Part shown: positions 9,009 to 18,305 of the stretch, in pieces | How positions within the stretch are numbered: the stretch's first letter is position 1 | Layout of the letters: every line of letters starts with the position of its first letter | Origin: Comamonadaceae bacterium | GTDB lineage: Bacteria > Pseudomonadota > Gammaproteobacteria > Burkholderiales > Burkholderiaceae_C | NCBI GenBank assembly: GCA_947454355.1 | Contig: CANGKR010000009.1 | Location: 1-33,865, forward strand | Direction of reading: 5' to 3' | DNA: 33,865 nucleotides | Made by a program: the position numbers and the translations under genes | Notes under the pieces: generated by a model | Told to the model about the DNA's origin: nothing | The model's input: the letters and a program-made list of their open reading frames with translations, nothing else | Databases searched by the model: none

Positions 9009-9923
9009 TCAGGGGCTGACGGCTAACAATTGCTGAGCCGTGTCGCGGATCAGTTGCAAGGTGGCTTGTTGGGTCAAAGTAGAAGGCCGCAAAGAGCTGA
9101 CTGCTGTGCTCAATTCAATGGTCAAGGACGGTGCGCTGATGGATCGAACGCTGAAAGCCGAAGGCTTGATCGAGCGAGCCACTGCATTGCGCGACAAAAT
9201 CGCCGAGCCCGCGCCATCGGCCACCAGATCAAGGATGGCCGGTACACCGTCAATTTCGAGCGCTATGTGGGGCTGGCAACCGATGCGGGCCATGGCCGAT
9301 TCGACATGCATGCGGATCGCATTCGGACGACTCGGAATGACCAAGGGCAGGGCGGCCACATCCCGCAAGTCAATGGCAGCGGGAGGCGGGTCTTCTTGCA
9401 AACCCGGGGGGCGGGCTTGCACCAGCAGCAATTCTTCACGCACCAGGGGCGTAACCTCGATGCCCGAGGCGCGGTTGGCGTTGTAGAGCATGGCAATGTC
9501 CAAGCGGCCATGTTGCAAGCCTTCTTGCATGGCGGTGCTCAGGCCCTCGCTGATGGACAGCCTGGCCTCGGGCAAGGCTTGGCGAAAGGCCCTTGTCAAA
9601 GGTACGGTGAGCACCCGCGCCACACTGGGCGGCATGCCCAGCGACACCTGACCGGTCAGCCCGGTGCGCACCCGGCCAAGCTCTTCTCGGGCCCGCTCGA
9701 CCTGGTGCAGGATGCCCCGACCGTGCTCCAGAAGCACCTGGCCCGCCTCGGTAGGCGAGGCGCCACGGCCATTGCGCACCAGCAGGTTCTGTCGCAGCTC
9801 CACTTCCAGCAAACGAACCTGACGACTCAAGGCCGGTTGAGCGACGTTCAGTGCCGCGGCCGCACGGGTAAAGCTGCCCAGCTCGGCCACGCGCACAAAG
9901 TACTCGAGTTGTTTGAGGTCCAT
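9009..9923 (-). CDS. LysR family transcriptional regulator, divergent from the protocatechuate 4,5-cleavage operon
   Basis: A 304-residue LysR-type regulator. The N-terminal winged helix-turn-helix (residues 1-60) includes AALNVAQPALSRQVRLLE. The rest is the periplasmic-binding-like effector domain. It is transcribed away from ligJ across a 124-base gap, the usual arrangement for an activator of the neighbouring operon. LysR regulators (LigR, PmdR) are the known controllers of protocatechuate 4,5-cleavage genes, so the same role is likely here, with protocatechuate or a later intermediate as inducer (inference). It could alternatively control the AEC/MFS genes that converge on it. Confidence 0.88.
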   Translation of the reverse strand: MDLKQLEYFVRVAELGSFTRAAAALNVAQPALSRQVRLLEVELRQNLLVRNGRGASPTEAGQVLLEHGRGILHQVERAREELGRVRTGLTGQVSLGMPPSVARVLTVPLTRAFRQALPEARLSISEGLSTAMQEGLQHGRLDIAMLYNANRASGIEVTPLVREELLLVQARPPGLQEDPPPAAIDLRDVAALPLVIPSRPNAIRMHVESAMARIGCQPHIALEIDGVPAILDLVADGAGSAILSRNAVARSIKPSAFSVRSISAPSLTIELSTAVSSLRPSTLTQQATLQLIRDTAQQLLAVSP

Positions 9924-9932
9924 GGTTTAAAT

Positions 9933-9961
9933 TTTACATAGCTTTACTTGAGTTATTTAAT
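9933..9961 (+). promoter_or_regulatory. Candidate sigma-70 promoter of the lig operon
   Basis: TTTACA (9933-9938) and TTTAAT (9956-9961) are separated by exactly 17 bases, each one base from consensus. A T-N11-A pair of the kind recognised by LysR proteins (T9939 to A9951) lies between the hexamers. Transcription would start near 9968, giving an 80-base leader before ligJ. The A+T-rich stretch also precedes the divergent lysR gene, so it probably serves both. Confidence 0.5.
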
Positions 9962-9984
9962 ATTGTTCTATCTGCTAGATCCCC

Positions 9985-10014
9985 GCAAGGGCTGTGCCCT
10001 CGCGCCTCTAGGGC
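9985..10014 (+). promoter_or_regulatory. Leader with competing hairpins ahead of ligJ
   Basis: In the presumed leader, AGGGC (9988-9992) can pair with GCCCT (9996-10000) across a TGT loop, extended by an outer GC/GC pair. The same GCCCT can instead pair with a second AGGGC (10010-10014). The two stems exclude each other. This may be an RNA element or chance in G+C-rich DNA. Confidence 0.3.
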
Positions 10015-10047
10015 CGACAATGTGAAATTCATCCTGAGAGGCCCCCC

Positions 10048-11088
10048 ATGAAGCAACCCCTGATCATCGACTGCCACGGCCACTACACGACTGCCCCCAA
10101 GGCGCTGGAGACTTGGCGCAACCAGCAAATTGCCGGCATCAAGGATCCGTCTGTCATGCCCAAAGTATCGGACCTGAAAATCAGTGACGACGAATTGCGT
10201 GAATCGATCGAGACCAATCAACTCAAGCTCATGAAAGAGCGCGGCTCGGACATCACCATCTTCAGCCCCCGCGCCAGTTTCATGGCTCACCACATCGGTG
10301 ACTTCCAAATTTCTTCCACCTGGGCGGCCATTTGCAATGAGCTGTGCTACCGGGTTTCTCAGCTCTTTCCTGATCATTTCGTACCAGCCGCCATGCTGCC
10401 GCAGTCGCCCGGTGTGGACCCGGCCACCTGTATACCGGAGCTTGTCAAGTGTGTGGAGCAATACGGTAATGTGGGCATCAACCTGAACCCCGACCCGTCC
10501 GGCGGCCACTGGACATCGCCACCTTTGAGCGATAAACACTGGTACCCGATTTACGAAAAAATGGTGGAGTACGACATCCCCGCCATGATCCATGTGAGCA
10601 CCAGCTGCAACAGCTGCTTTCACACCACGGGTGCTCATTATCTGAACGCCGACACCACCGCCTTCATGCAATGTTTGACCAGTGATTTGTTCAAGGACTT
10701 TCCGACGTTGAAGTTCTTGATCCCGCATGGCGGCGGCGCTGTGCCTTATCACTGGGGCCGTTTCAGGGGCCTGGCACAGGAGCTGAAGAAGCCCTTGCTT
10801 CAAGACCATTTGCTGAACAATATTTTCTTTGACACCTGCGTGTACCACCAGCCGGGCATCGACCTGCTGACCAAAGTGATTCCGGTCGAGAATATTTTGT
10901 TCGCCTCCGAAATGATCGGCGCTGTGCGGGGCATCGACCCCGAAACCGGTCATTATTTCGATGACACCAAACGCTACATCCAGGGTTCGGACATTTTGAA
11001 TGACGACCAGCGCTTCAAGATCTATGAAGGCAACGCGCGCCGTGTGTTCCCGCGTCTGGATGCGCAACTCAAGGCCAAAGGGCATTGA
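10048..11088 (+). CDS. ligJ: 4-oxalomesaconate hydratase (amidohydrolase family)
   Basis: A 346-residue amidohydrolase-fold enzyme corresponding to LigJ/PmdE. It adds water in the protocatechuate 4,5-cleavage path to give 4-carboxy-4-hydroxy-2-oxoadipate. The N-terminal metal motif is DCHGH (His10, His12). [15 protein letters not shown] and the late [17 protein letters not shown] segment are typical of this branch and separate it from decarboxylases of the same fold. The start ATG at 10048 lies after GAGAGG. It is the first gene of the operon, and ligK follows after about 60 bases. The name rests on both similarity and neighbourhood. Confidence 0.88.
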   Translation: MKQPLIIDCHGHYTTAPKALETWRNQQIAGIKDPSVMPKVSDLKISDDELRESIETNQLKLMKERGSDITIFSPRASFMAHHIGDFQISSTWAAICNELCYRVSQLFPDHFVPAAMLPQSPGVDPATCIPELVKCVEQYGNVGINLNPDPSGGHWTSPPLSDKHWYPIYEKMVEYDIPAMIHVSTSCNSCFHTTGAHYLNADTTAFMQCLTSDLFKDFPTLKFLIPHGGGAVPYHWGRFRGLAQELKKPLLQDHLLNNIFFDTCVYHQPGIDLLTKVIPVENILFASEMIGAVRGIDPETGHYFDDTKRYIQGSDILNDDQRFKIYEGNARRVFPRLDAQLKAKGH

Positions 11089-11149
11089 GTCGCCATCACT
11101 TTTAATTCCTCATGTCGGGCATCTCATACACATTTACAGGAAATTCACC

Positions 11150-11833
11150 ATGACCACTTTGGGCATCGTCAAACGCAATATCACCCGCGCCGATAAAGCA
11201 GCGGTCGACAAACTGGGCCGCTTCGGTGTGGCCACCGTGCATGAGGCAATGGGCCGCGTGGGCTTGATGCAGCGCTACATGCGCCCGATCTACAGCGGTG
11301 CCTTGGTCTCGGGCACTGCGGTGACCGTGCTGCTGCACCCCGGCGACAACTGGATGATGCACGTGGTGGCCGAGCAAATCCAGCCCGGCGATGTGGTGAT
11401 CGCTGCATTGAGTGCCGACAACTGCGATGGCTTTTTTGGAGACCTGTTGGCCACATCTTTCATGGCGCGCGGTGCGAAAGCCTTGATCATCGATGCGGGC
11501 GTGCGCGATGTGAAAGAACTCACCGCAATGGGTTTTCCAGTCTGGAGCAAAGGCATCAGTGCCAAGGGCACCATCAAGTCCACCTTGGGCTCTGTGAACA
11601 TCCCGGTGGTGTGCGCTGGCGTGAGCGTCAATCCTGGTGATGCGGTGGTCGCCGATGACGATGGCGTGGTGGTCGTGCCTGCCGAGTGGGCGCAAAAAGT
11701 AGCCGATGCGGCCGAAGCCCGCGAAGCCAACGAAGGCGAGAAGCGTGCCAAACTGGCTGCAGGCGTGTTCGGGCTGGACATGTACAACATGCGCGAACCC
11801 CTGGCCAAAGCCGGCTTGAAATACATCGACTGA
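11150..11833 (+). CDS. ligK: 4-carboxy-4-hydroxy-2-oxoadipate aldolase (RraA-like fold)
   Basis: A 227-residue protein of the HMG/CHA aldolase family (LigK/PmdF/GalC). It splits 4-carboxy-4-hydroxy-2-oxoadipate into pyruvate and oxaloacetate, the last step of the pathway; relatives also decarboxylate oxaloacetate. The active-site pieces are GDLL (97-100) and the Arg119-Asp120 pair in AGVRDVKEL, which bind the pyruvyl group and the divalent metal. I chose the ATG at 11150, preceded by AGGAAA, because it gives the family's usual length and N-terminus; the open frame runs further up into ligJ. The TctC-type gene begins one base after its stop. Confidence 0.92.
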   Translation: MTTLGIVKRNITRADKAAVDKLGRFGVATVHEAMGRVGLMQRYMRPIYSGALVSGTAVTVLLHPGDNWMMHVVAEQIQPGDVVIAALSADNCDGFFGDLLATSFMARGAKALIIDAGVRDVKELTAMGFPVWSKGISAKGTIKSTLGSVNIPVVCAGVSVNPGDAVVADDDGVVVVPAEWAQKVADAAEAREANEGEKRAKLAAGVFGLDMYNMREPLAKAGLKYID

Positions 11834-11834
11834 C

Positions 11835-12809
11835 ATGACTACTTTGAAAAATTTGTTGCGAAGGGCCTGTGTGGCCATTGGCGCTGCCCTGTGCCTGTCT
11901 GCATTTGCGCAGACTTACCCCGCCAAACCCGTCAAGGTGGTGGTGGGTTACGCCCCTGGAGGTGCGGTTGACATCGTTGCCCGCACTTTGGGCCAAGGCC
12001 TGTCGGCCAGTTTGGGTCAAGCCTTTGTAGTGGAGAACAAACCTGGCGCAGGAACCAATATCGCCGTCAAATCGGTGATCTCAGCCGAGCCGGATGGCCA
12101 CACCTTGATGTTGGCAGCCAATGCGCTGGCGGCCAACATGGCGCTGTACAAGCCCATGCCCTTCGATGCTGAAAAAGAACTGGTGGCGGTGTCCTTGATC
12201 GGCCGCGTGCCGGTGGTCATTGCGGCCAATCCCAATGTGCCCTATGCCTCTGTGGCACAGTTGATCGAGGCGGCCAAACGCCAAGCCAATTCGGTGGCCT
12301 TTGCCAGCCCGGGTAACGGCTCCACCCCGCACATGGCAGTGGAGTTTTTTGCCAAAGCTGCAGGCATCGATTTGCAGCATGTGCCTTACCGCGGCGGCAC
12401 GCCAGCGATCACCGATACCATCGGTGGACAGGTGCCGCTGGTGGCCGTGAATGCGCTGGAGGCCTTGCCGCATGTGAAAAGCGGCAAGCTCAAGGTATTG
12501 GCCGTCTTGAGTCCTGCGCGCAGCCCGATCTTCCCGGATGTACCCACCATCGCTGAGTCAGGTTTTGCAGGCTTTGAAGCCTCTGTCTGGTATGGCTTGG
12601 TGGCGCCTGCAGCCACGCCCAAGGGTGTGGTGGTCAAGCTGCATGAGCATGTGCAAAAAGCCTTGCAATCCCCTTTGATGCGTGAGCGTATGACGGCTGT
12701 GGGCGGGGAAGTCGTGCCAGGCAGCAGCGAGATGTTTGCCAATCTCATTCGTTCAGAACGCTTGCGCTACGAGAAACTCGTTCGCGAAGCGAACATCCAA
12801 CCCGATTGA
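11835..12809 (+). CDS. Bug/TctC family periplasmic solute-binding protein (orphan, no TctAB)
   Basis: A 324-residue secreted receptor of the tripartite tricarboxylate transporter type. A hydrophobic signal peptide ends near AFA-QTYP (about residue 25), followed by the family opening YPAKPVKVVVGYAPGGAVDIVAR. The second lobe contains the conserved VPYRGGTPAITD and IAESGFAGFEA segments. Such proteins bind carboxylates and are very numerous in Burkholderiales, often without membrane partners nearby. No TctA or TctB gene is in this window. Its place between ligK and ligI suggests that it binds a pathway carboxylate such as protocatechuate or pyrone dicarboxylate, for uptake or sensing. The ligand is inferred from position only. 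Confidence 0.87.
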   Translation: MTTLKNLLRRACVAIGAALCLSAFAQTYPAKPVKVVVGYAPGGAVDIVARTLGQGLSASLGQAFVVENKPGAGTNIAVKSVISAEPDGHTLMLAANALAANMALYKPMPFDAEKELVAVSLIGRVPVVIAANPNVPYASVAQLIEAAKRQANSVAFASPGNGSTPHMAVEFFAKAAGIDLQHVPYRGGTPAITDTIGGQVPLVAVNALEALPHVKSGKLKVLAVLSPARSPIFPDVPTIAESGFAGFEASVWYGLVAPAATPKGVVVKLHEHVQKALQSPLMRERMTAVGGEVVPGSSEMFANLIRSERLRYEKLVREANIQPD

Positions 12810-12826
12810 TTATTGAAAATTTTTGT

Positions 12827-13747
12827 ATGGAATTCACCAAAACCCCCGGCTGGTTGGACTGGTACACCGGCCCGAGCAAACCCCAATTCCAGGTGCCCGC
12901 AGGCGCGGTGGACGCGCATTGCCACGTGTTTGGCCCCGGTGCCGAGTTCCCCTATGCGCCCGAGCGCAAGTACACGCCTTGCGATGCGTCCAAGCACCAG
13001 CTGTATGCGCTGCGTGACCACTTGGGCTTTGCGCGTAACGTGGTGGTGCAAGCCACTTGCCACGGCGCAGACAACCGCGCTATGGTCGATGCGCTGGTCC
13101 ACTCGGGTGGCAAGGCCCGTGGCGTAGCCACGGTCAAGCGCACTGTGACCGATGAAGAAATCCAGGCCATGCACGACGCCGGTGTGCGCGGAGTGCGATT
13201 CAACTTCGTCAAGCGTTTGGTGGACTTCACACCCAAGGACGAGCTGATGGAGATTGCCAGCCGCATCGCCAAGTGGGGCTGGCATGTGGTGATCTACTTT
13301 GAAGCGGTGGACTTGCCCGAGCTGTGGGATTTTTTCACCGCACTGCCCACCACTGTGGTGGTGGACCACATGGGGCGGCCTGATGTGTCCCTGCCAGTGG
13401 ATGGCCCGCAGTTTGCGTTGTTTCAGAAGTTCATGCGCGAGCATCAGAATGTGTGGAGCAAAGTGTCTTGCCCCGAGCGGTTGTCGGTCACCGGCCCTAA
13501 GGCTTTGAGCGGTGAACAAAACGCTTATCAAGATGTGATTCCCTTTGCCAAGCGCATCGTTGAAGAGTTCCCTGACCGCGTACTCTGGGGCACTGATTGG
13601 CCCCACCCCAATCTGAAAGACCACATGCCCGACGACGGCCTGCTGGTGGACTTCATCCCACACATCGCGACCACGGCCGAGCTGCAGCAAAAGCTGTTGG
13701 TCGATAACCCGATGCGCTTGTACTGGCCTGAAGAAGTCAAGAGCTGA
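12827..13747 (+). CDS. ligI: 2-pyrone-4,6-dicarboxylate lactonase
   Basis: A 306-residue amidohydrolase-superfamily enzyme equal to LigI/PmdD. It hydrolyses 2-pyrone-4,6-dicarboxylate to 4-oxalomesaconate. The barrel-end motifs are VDAHCHVFGPG (His31, His33) and WGTDWPHPN with the catalytic-type Asp257. Other strongly conserved pieces are RGVRFNFVKRLVDFTP and VVVDHMGRPD. This family works without a bound metal, unlike most of the superfamily. The ATG at 12827 reproduces the usual N-terminus (MEFTKTPGWLDWY). No good ribosome-binding site precedes it, so it may be translated by coupling from the gene 17 bases upstream. Confidence 0.94.
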   Translation: MEFTKTPGWLDWYTGPSKPQFQVPAGAVDAHCHVFGPGAEFPYAPERKYTPCDASKHQLYALRDHLGFARNVVVQATCHGADNRAMVDALVHSGGKARGVATVKRTVTDEEIQAMHDAGVRGVRFNFVKRLVDFTPKDELMEIASRIAKWGWHVVIYFEAVDLPELWDFFTALPTTVVVDHMGRPDVSLPVDGPQFALFQKFMREHQNVWSKVSCPERLSVTGPKALSGEQNAYQDVIPFAKRIVEEFPDRVLWGTDWPHPNLKDHMPDDGLLVDFIPHIATTAELQQKLLVDNPMRLYWPEEVKS

Positions 13748-13778
13748 TGCATCTTGCAAAGACATTTCAAGGAAATCT

Positions 13779-15099
<1,321 letters not shown>

Positions 15100-15111
15100 G
15101 AGGACATCCCC

Positions 15112-16065
15112 ATGAGCAAAACCATCAAAGTCGCCCTGGCAGGCGCAGGTGCCTTCGGCATCAAACACCTGGACGGCATCCAAAACATCGATGGCGTGGA
15201 AGTGGTCTCCTTGGTCGGCCGCGAACTGCCCAAAACACAAGAAGTCGCCGCCAAATACGGCATTGCCCATGTCACCACCGACCTGGCCGCCAGCTTGGCT
15301 TTGCCCGAAGTGGATGCGGTGATTTTGTGCACTCCCACCCAAATGCATGCCTCACAAAGTTTGTCTTGTTTGCAGGCGGGCAAACACGTGCAGGTTGAAA
15401 TTCCATTGGCCGACAGCTGGAAAGATGCTGACGAAGTCGTGCGTGTGGCGGCGCAAAAAGGCCTGGTGGCGATGTGCGGTCACACTCGGCGCTTCAACCC
15501 CAGCCACCAGTGGGTGCATCACAAAATCAAAGCCGGTGAATTCAACATCCAACAGATGGATGTACAGACCTACTTCTTCCGCCGCACCAACATGAACGCG
15601 CTGGGCCAGGCCCGCAGCTGGACCGACCATCTGCTTTGGCACCACGCGGCCCACACAGTGGACCTGTTTGCCTACCAATGCGGCAGCCCGATTGTCAAAG
15701 CCAATGCCGTGCAAGGTCCGATCCATCCAGCCTTGGGCATTGCCATGGACATGAGCATCCAACTGCAAGCGGCCAACGGCGCGATCTGCACCTTGAGTTT
15801 GTCCTTCAACAACGACGGTCCTTTGGGCACTTACTTTCGCTACATCGGCGACACCGGTACTTATTTGGCCCGCTACGACGACCTGTACACCGGCAAGGAA
15901 GAACAAATCGATGTATCCAAGGTGGCCGTCTCAATGAACGGCATCGAGTTGCAAGATCGCGAGTTCTTTGCTGCCATCCAAGAAGGCCGAGAGCCCAATT
16001 CCAGTGTGGCGCAGGTTTTGCCTTGCTACAAAGTTTTGCACGACCTGGAGCTTCAACTGAGCTGA
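15112..16065 (+). CDS. ligC: 4-carboxy-2-hydroxymuconate-6-semialdehyde dehydrogenase (Gfo/Idh/MocA fold)
   Basis: A 317-residue oxidoreductase with an N-terminal Rossmann motif, GAGAFG (residues 11-16), and a CTPTQMHASQ segment typical of Gfo/Idh/MocA enzymes. It corresponds to LigC/PmdC, which oxidises the hemiacetal of the ring-cleavage product to 2-pyrone-4,6-dicarboxylate with NADP. The VEIPLADSW region takes the place of the usual EKP motif of the superfamily, as in other LigC proteins. RBS-like GAGGA lies before the ATG. The last enzyme gene of the core operon, it is followed by aroE after about 40 bases. Confidence 0.93.
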   Translation: MSKTIKVALAGAGAFGIKHLDGIQNIDGVEVVSLVGRELPKTQEVAAKYGIAHVTTDLAASLALPEVDAVILCTPTQMHASQSLSCLQAGKHVQVEIPLADSWKDADEVVRVAAQKGLVAMCGHTRRFNPSHQWVHHKIKAGEFNIQQMDVQTYFFRRTNMNALGQARSWTDHLLWHHAAHTVDLFAYQCGSPIVKANAVQGPIHPALGIAMDMSIQLQAANGAICTLSLSFNNDGPLGTYFRYIGDTGTYLARYDDLYTGKEEQIDVSKVAVSMNGIELQDREFFAAIQEGREPNSSVAQVLPCYKVLHDLELQLS

Positions 16066-16107
16066 GGGCGATAAGATCATCTCCATTTTGGAATGAAATG
16101 AGTGGAC

Positions 16108-16935
16108 ATGACTGACCGTTACGCCGTCATCGGCAACCCCATTGAGCAGAGCAAGTCGCCGCTCATCCACACTGCTTTTGCCCAGGTGACTGGGCATGAC
16201 ATCAGTTACACCAAGGTCCTCGCGCCCTTGGATGGATTTGCCGACACTGTCGATGCCTTTCGCGCTGCCGGTGGTCGGGGCATGAACGTGACCGCGCCCT
16301 TCAAACTCGATGCTTGCGAGTATGCGACCGATCTGGCCCCCAGTGCACAGATGGCCGGTGCAGTCAATGCGATGAAGTTCGATGGCGACAGGGTCTTTGC
16401 AGAAAACTTCGATGGCGTGGGCTTGGTGCGTGACATGGTGCACAACCTGGCGCGGCCACTGAAAGGCCAACGCGTGTTGCTGTTAGGTGCAGGTGGAGCC
16501 ACACGTGGAGCCTTGCTTCCGCTGTTGGCGCAGCAACCTGCGCAGGTGGTTCTGGTCAATCGCACGGTGGCCAAAGCCCACGAATTGAGTGCTTTGGCGC
16601 AACGCCACAACCCCTTGCAGGTGCAGGCCTTGGGTTATGAGGATTTGCACGACATGGCTTTTGATGTGGTGATCAATGCCACCTCGGCCAGTTTGACGGC
16701 GCAGTTGCCCCCTTTGAAGGCCCAGGTTTTCGCCCCTGGCAGCCTGGCTTATGAACTGGCCTACGGCAAAGGACTCACTCCCTTTTTGAAACTGGCCCAG
16801 CAAGCCGGTGTCACCCACCTGGCCGATGGTGTAGGCATGCTTGCTGAGCAAGCCGCCGAAGCCTTTGCCTGGTGGCGTGGTGTGCGTCCGGACACGGCAG
16901 CGGTGATCCATCAACTGACGGTGCCATTGGTGTAG
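16108..16935 (+). CDS. aroE: Shikimate dehydrogenase, NADP type
   Basis: A 275-residue AroE-family enzyme that interconverts 3-dehydroshikimate and shikimate. The substrate motif is SKSPLIH (15-21). The catalytic pair is Lys66 (NVTAPFK) and Asp102 (NFDGVG). The nucleotide loop is GAGGATRG (127-134), and NRT (151-153) after the second strand is the classic mark of NADP specificity. I used the ATG at 16108; a GTG six bases earlier is possible. It sits 42 bases after ligC on the same strand and may be the tail of the lig operon. It may be the biosynthetic enzyme or may feed shikimate into protocatechuate formation. A second, different paralogue lies at 21238. Confidence 0.88.
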   Translation: MTDRYAVIGNPIEQSKSPLIHTAFAQVTGHDISYTKVLAPLDGFADTVDAFRAAGGRGMNVTAPFKLDACEYATDLAPSAQMAGAVNAMKFDGDRVFAENFDGVGLVRDMVHNLARPLKGQRVLLLGAGGATRGALLPLLAQQPAQVVLVNRTVAKAHELSALAQRHNPLQVQALGYEDLHDMAFDVVINATSASLTAQLPPLKAQVFAPGSLAYELAYGKGLTPFLKLAQQAGVTHLADGVGMLAEQAAEAFAWWRGVRPDTAAVIHQLTVPLV

Positions 16936-16959
16936 TACGGCATCAAGCCAGCCTATACT
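16931..16959 (+). promoter_or_regulatory. Possible promoter of the tetR gene
   Basis: TATACT (16954-16959) is a good -10 element, with a weak TGTAGT (16931-16936) 17 bases upstream. Transcription would begin near 16966, at the ATG itself, so the message may be leaderless or the true translation start may be further down. Confidence 0.35.
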
Positions 16960-16963
16960 CGTC

Positions 16964-16984
16964 AAATGAACCAATTGGTACATT
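16964..16984 (+). promoter_or_regulatory. Operator-like site at the start of tetR (copy 1)
   Basis: It contains the perfect 10-base palindrome ACCAATTGGT inside the core AACCAATTGGTACATT (16969-16984). A near copy occurs at 17707-17727 in the TRAP promoter: 17 of 21 positions are equal across the two, and 14 of 16 in the core. Its position over the tetR start suggests autorepression by the TetR protein. Confidence 0.55.
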
Positions 16985-17655
16985 CCGACAAAGACCCTGC
17001 CCTGCGAGACAGTCCCAAGGAGCCGGCGCGTACCAACGACCCGGCGCGTACCATGGCTGAAATCCTGGCCGTGGCCACGCACGAGTTTGCTGATAAAGGC
17101 TTGAGCGGTGCCCGTATCGACGAGATCGCGGCCGCCACGCGCACCAGCAAGCGCATGATCTATTACTACTTCGGAAGCAAAGACGGGTTGTACCTGGCTG
17201 TGCTGGAAGAGGCTTACCGGCGCATGCGTACGATCGAGGCCGATTTGCATCTGGCCGATCTGGGCCCGGTGGGGGCGCTGCGCAAGCTGGTGGAGTTCAC
17301 CTACGACCACCACCGCGACAACGAAGATTTCATTCGCCTGGTCATGAACGAGAACATCCAGCGCGGCGAGTATCTGCGTCAAAGCCAAAGCATCCAAGCG
17401 CTCAATACCAATGCCATTCAGTCCGTGCGCGCAGTGTATGAACGCGGGGTCGCACAGGGCGATTTCCGAGCCGGTCTGGACCCAGTGGACATCCACTCCG
17501 CTATTTCCGCTTTCACATTTTTCAATGTCTCGAACCGCCACACCTTCGGCGTGATTTTCAAAGACCGCGCCAGCACGGGCAAGGCGGAGACCCTGCAACG
17601 CGAGCATGTGGTCGAATTGATCCTGCGTTTTGTCAGCCATTCGATCTCGGCATAA
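16966..17655 (+). CDS. TetR family transcriptional regulator, probable controller of the TRAP/hydroaromatic operon
   Basis: A 229-residue regulator. The TetR DNA-binding domain runs from about residue 30 to 78, with the helix-turn-helix ending in TSKRMIYYYFGSKDGLY; the remainder is a ligand-binding helical domain with a TetR_C-type region. It lies between the aroE end and the TRAP genes on the same strand. Matching operator-like sequences sit over its own start and in the TRAP promoter, so it likely represses both until a hydroaromatic ligand binds (inference). The N-terminus holds a short duplication, PARTND followed by PART, encoded by a 13-base direct repeat. A start at 17053 (ATG) would remove that part and cannot be excluded. 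Confidence 0.88.
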   Translation: MNQLVHSDKDPALRDSPKEPARTNDPARTMAEILAVATHEFADKGLSGARIDEIAAATRTSKRMIYYYFGSKDGLYLAVLEEAYRRMRTIEADLHLADLGPVGALRKLVEFTYDHHRDNEDFIRLVMNENIQRGEYLRQSQSIQALNTNAIQSVRAVYERGVAQGDFRAGLDPVDIHSAISAFTFFNVSNRHTFGVIFKDRASTGKAETLQREHVVELILRFVSHSISA

Positions 17656-17700
17656 CAGCTGGCATCTGACAGCCATGCCGAGTAAGGGTAAATACGGATA

Positions 17701-17708
17701 TGTATAAA
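17701..17708 (+). promoter_or_regulatory. Possible extended -10 element of the TRAP operon
   Basis: TGTATAAA provides a TATAAA -10 with a preceding TG. No convincing -35 lies at the right distance, which fits a regulated promoter. The operator-like site begins at or just after it, so bound repressor would block transcription initiation. Confidence 0.35.
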
Positions 17709-17727
17709 ACTAACCAGTTCGTACATT
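17707..17727 (+). promoter_or_regulatory. Operator-like site in the TRAP promoter (copy 2)
   Basis: The core AACCAGTTCGTACATT (17712-17727) differs from the copy at the tetR start at two of 16 positions, and the upstream AAA is also shared. It lies immediately downstream of the likely -10 element and 24 bases before the dctQ start codon, a usual place for a repressor site. Confidence 0.55.
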
Positions 17728-17751
17728 AATGAGAAATCCTTTGGAGCCAAC

Positions 17752-18291
17752 ATGTTGAACGCAATCATTGAGGGGTACTGCCGCCTCCTCAACCTCATCA
17801 CCGCCGCTGCGCTGGCGGTCATGGTGGTCTTGGTCTTTGGGAACGTGGTCATGCGCTACGGCTTCAATACGGGCATCACCATGTCAGAAGAGTTGTCTCG
17901 CTGGTTGTTTGTCTGGTTGACTTTTTTGGGCGCCATTGTGGCCATGAAGGATGGCGCGCACTTGGGTTCCGATACTTTGGTGTCTCGCTTGCCTCTGGGC
18001 GGCAAAAAACTCTTCATGCTGATCGGTCACGGCTTGATGCTGTTTGTCTGTGGCTTGTTGTTCAAAGGCTCTTACGAGCAAGCCGTCATCAATTGGGACA
18101 CCACCAGTGCGGTGATGGAGGCGTCCATGGCGATCTTCTATGGCTGCGGCATGGTGGCTGCTGTCTCGATGGCGGTCATTTTGCTCAACAAACTGTGGCT
18201 GTTGGCCACAGGTCAATTGACTGAGCAAGAGCTGGTCGGGGTGCGCGAGTCGGAAGAGGAACCGATCGATGTGCCTGCACCTTTGAAATAA
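17752..18291 (+). CDS. dctQ: TRAP transporter small permease (DctQ)
   Basis: A 179-residue protein with four predicted membrane segments. It has the DctQ family pattern: VFGNVVMRYGF after helix 1, then MSEELSRWLFVWLTFLGAIVAMKDGAHLG. It is the small membrane subunit that pairs with DctM in sodium-driven, binding-protein-dependent uptake of organic acids. A GGAG ribosome site lies five bases before the ATG. The cytoplasmic C-terminus is acidic. It is the first gene of the operon that ends with the dehydroshikimate dehydratase, which points to a quinate/shikimate-like solute. Confidence 0.9.
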   Translation: MLNAIIEGYCRLLNLITAAALAVMVVLVFGNVVMRYGFNTGITMSEELSRWLFVWLTFLGAIVAMKDGAHLGSDTLVSRLPLGGKKLFMLIGHGLMLFVCGLLFKGSYEQAVINWDTTSAVMEASMAIFYGCGMVAAVSMAVILLNKLWLLATGQLTEQELVGVRESEEEPIDVPAPLK

Positions 18292-18305
18292 GAAGAAAGA
18301 GAAAA

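Noticed and set aside
9939-9979. A clear LysR operator between lysR and ligJ
   Set aside because: T-N11-A pairs are easy to find in such A+T-rich DNA and none has a good dyad; only mentioned within the promoter entry.
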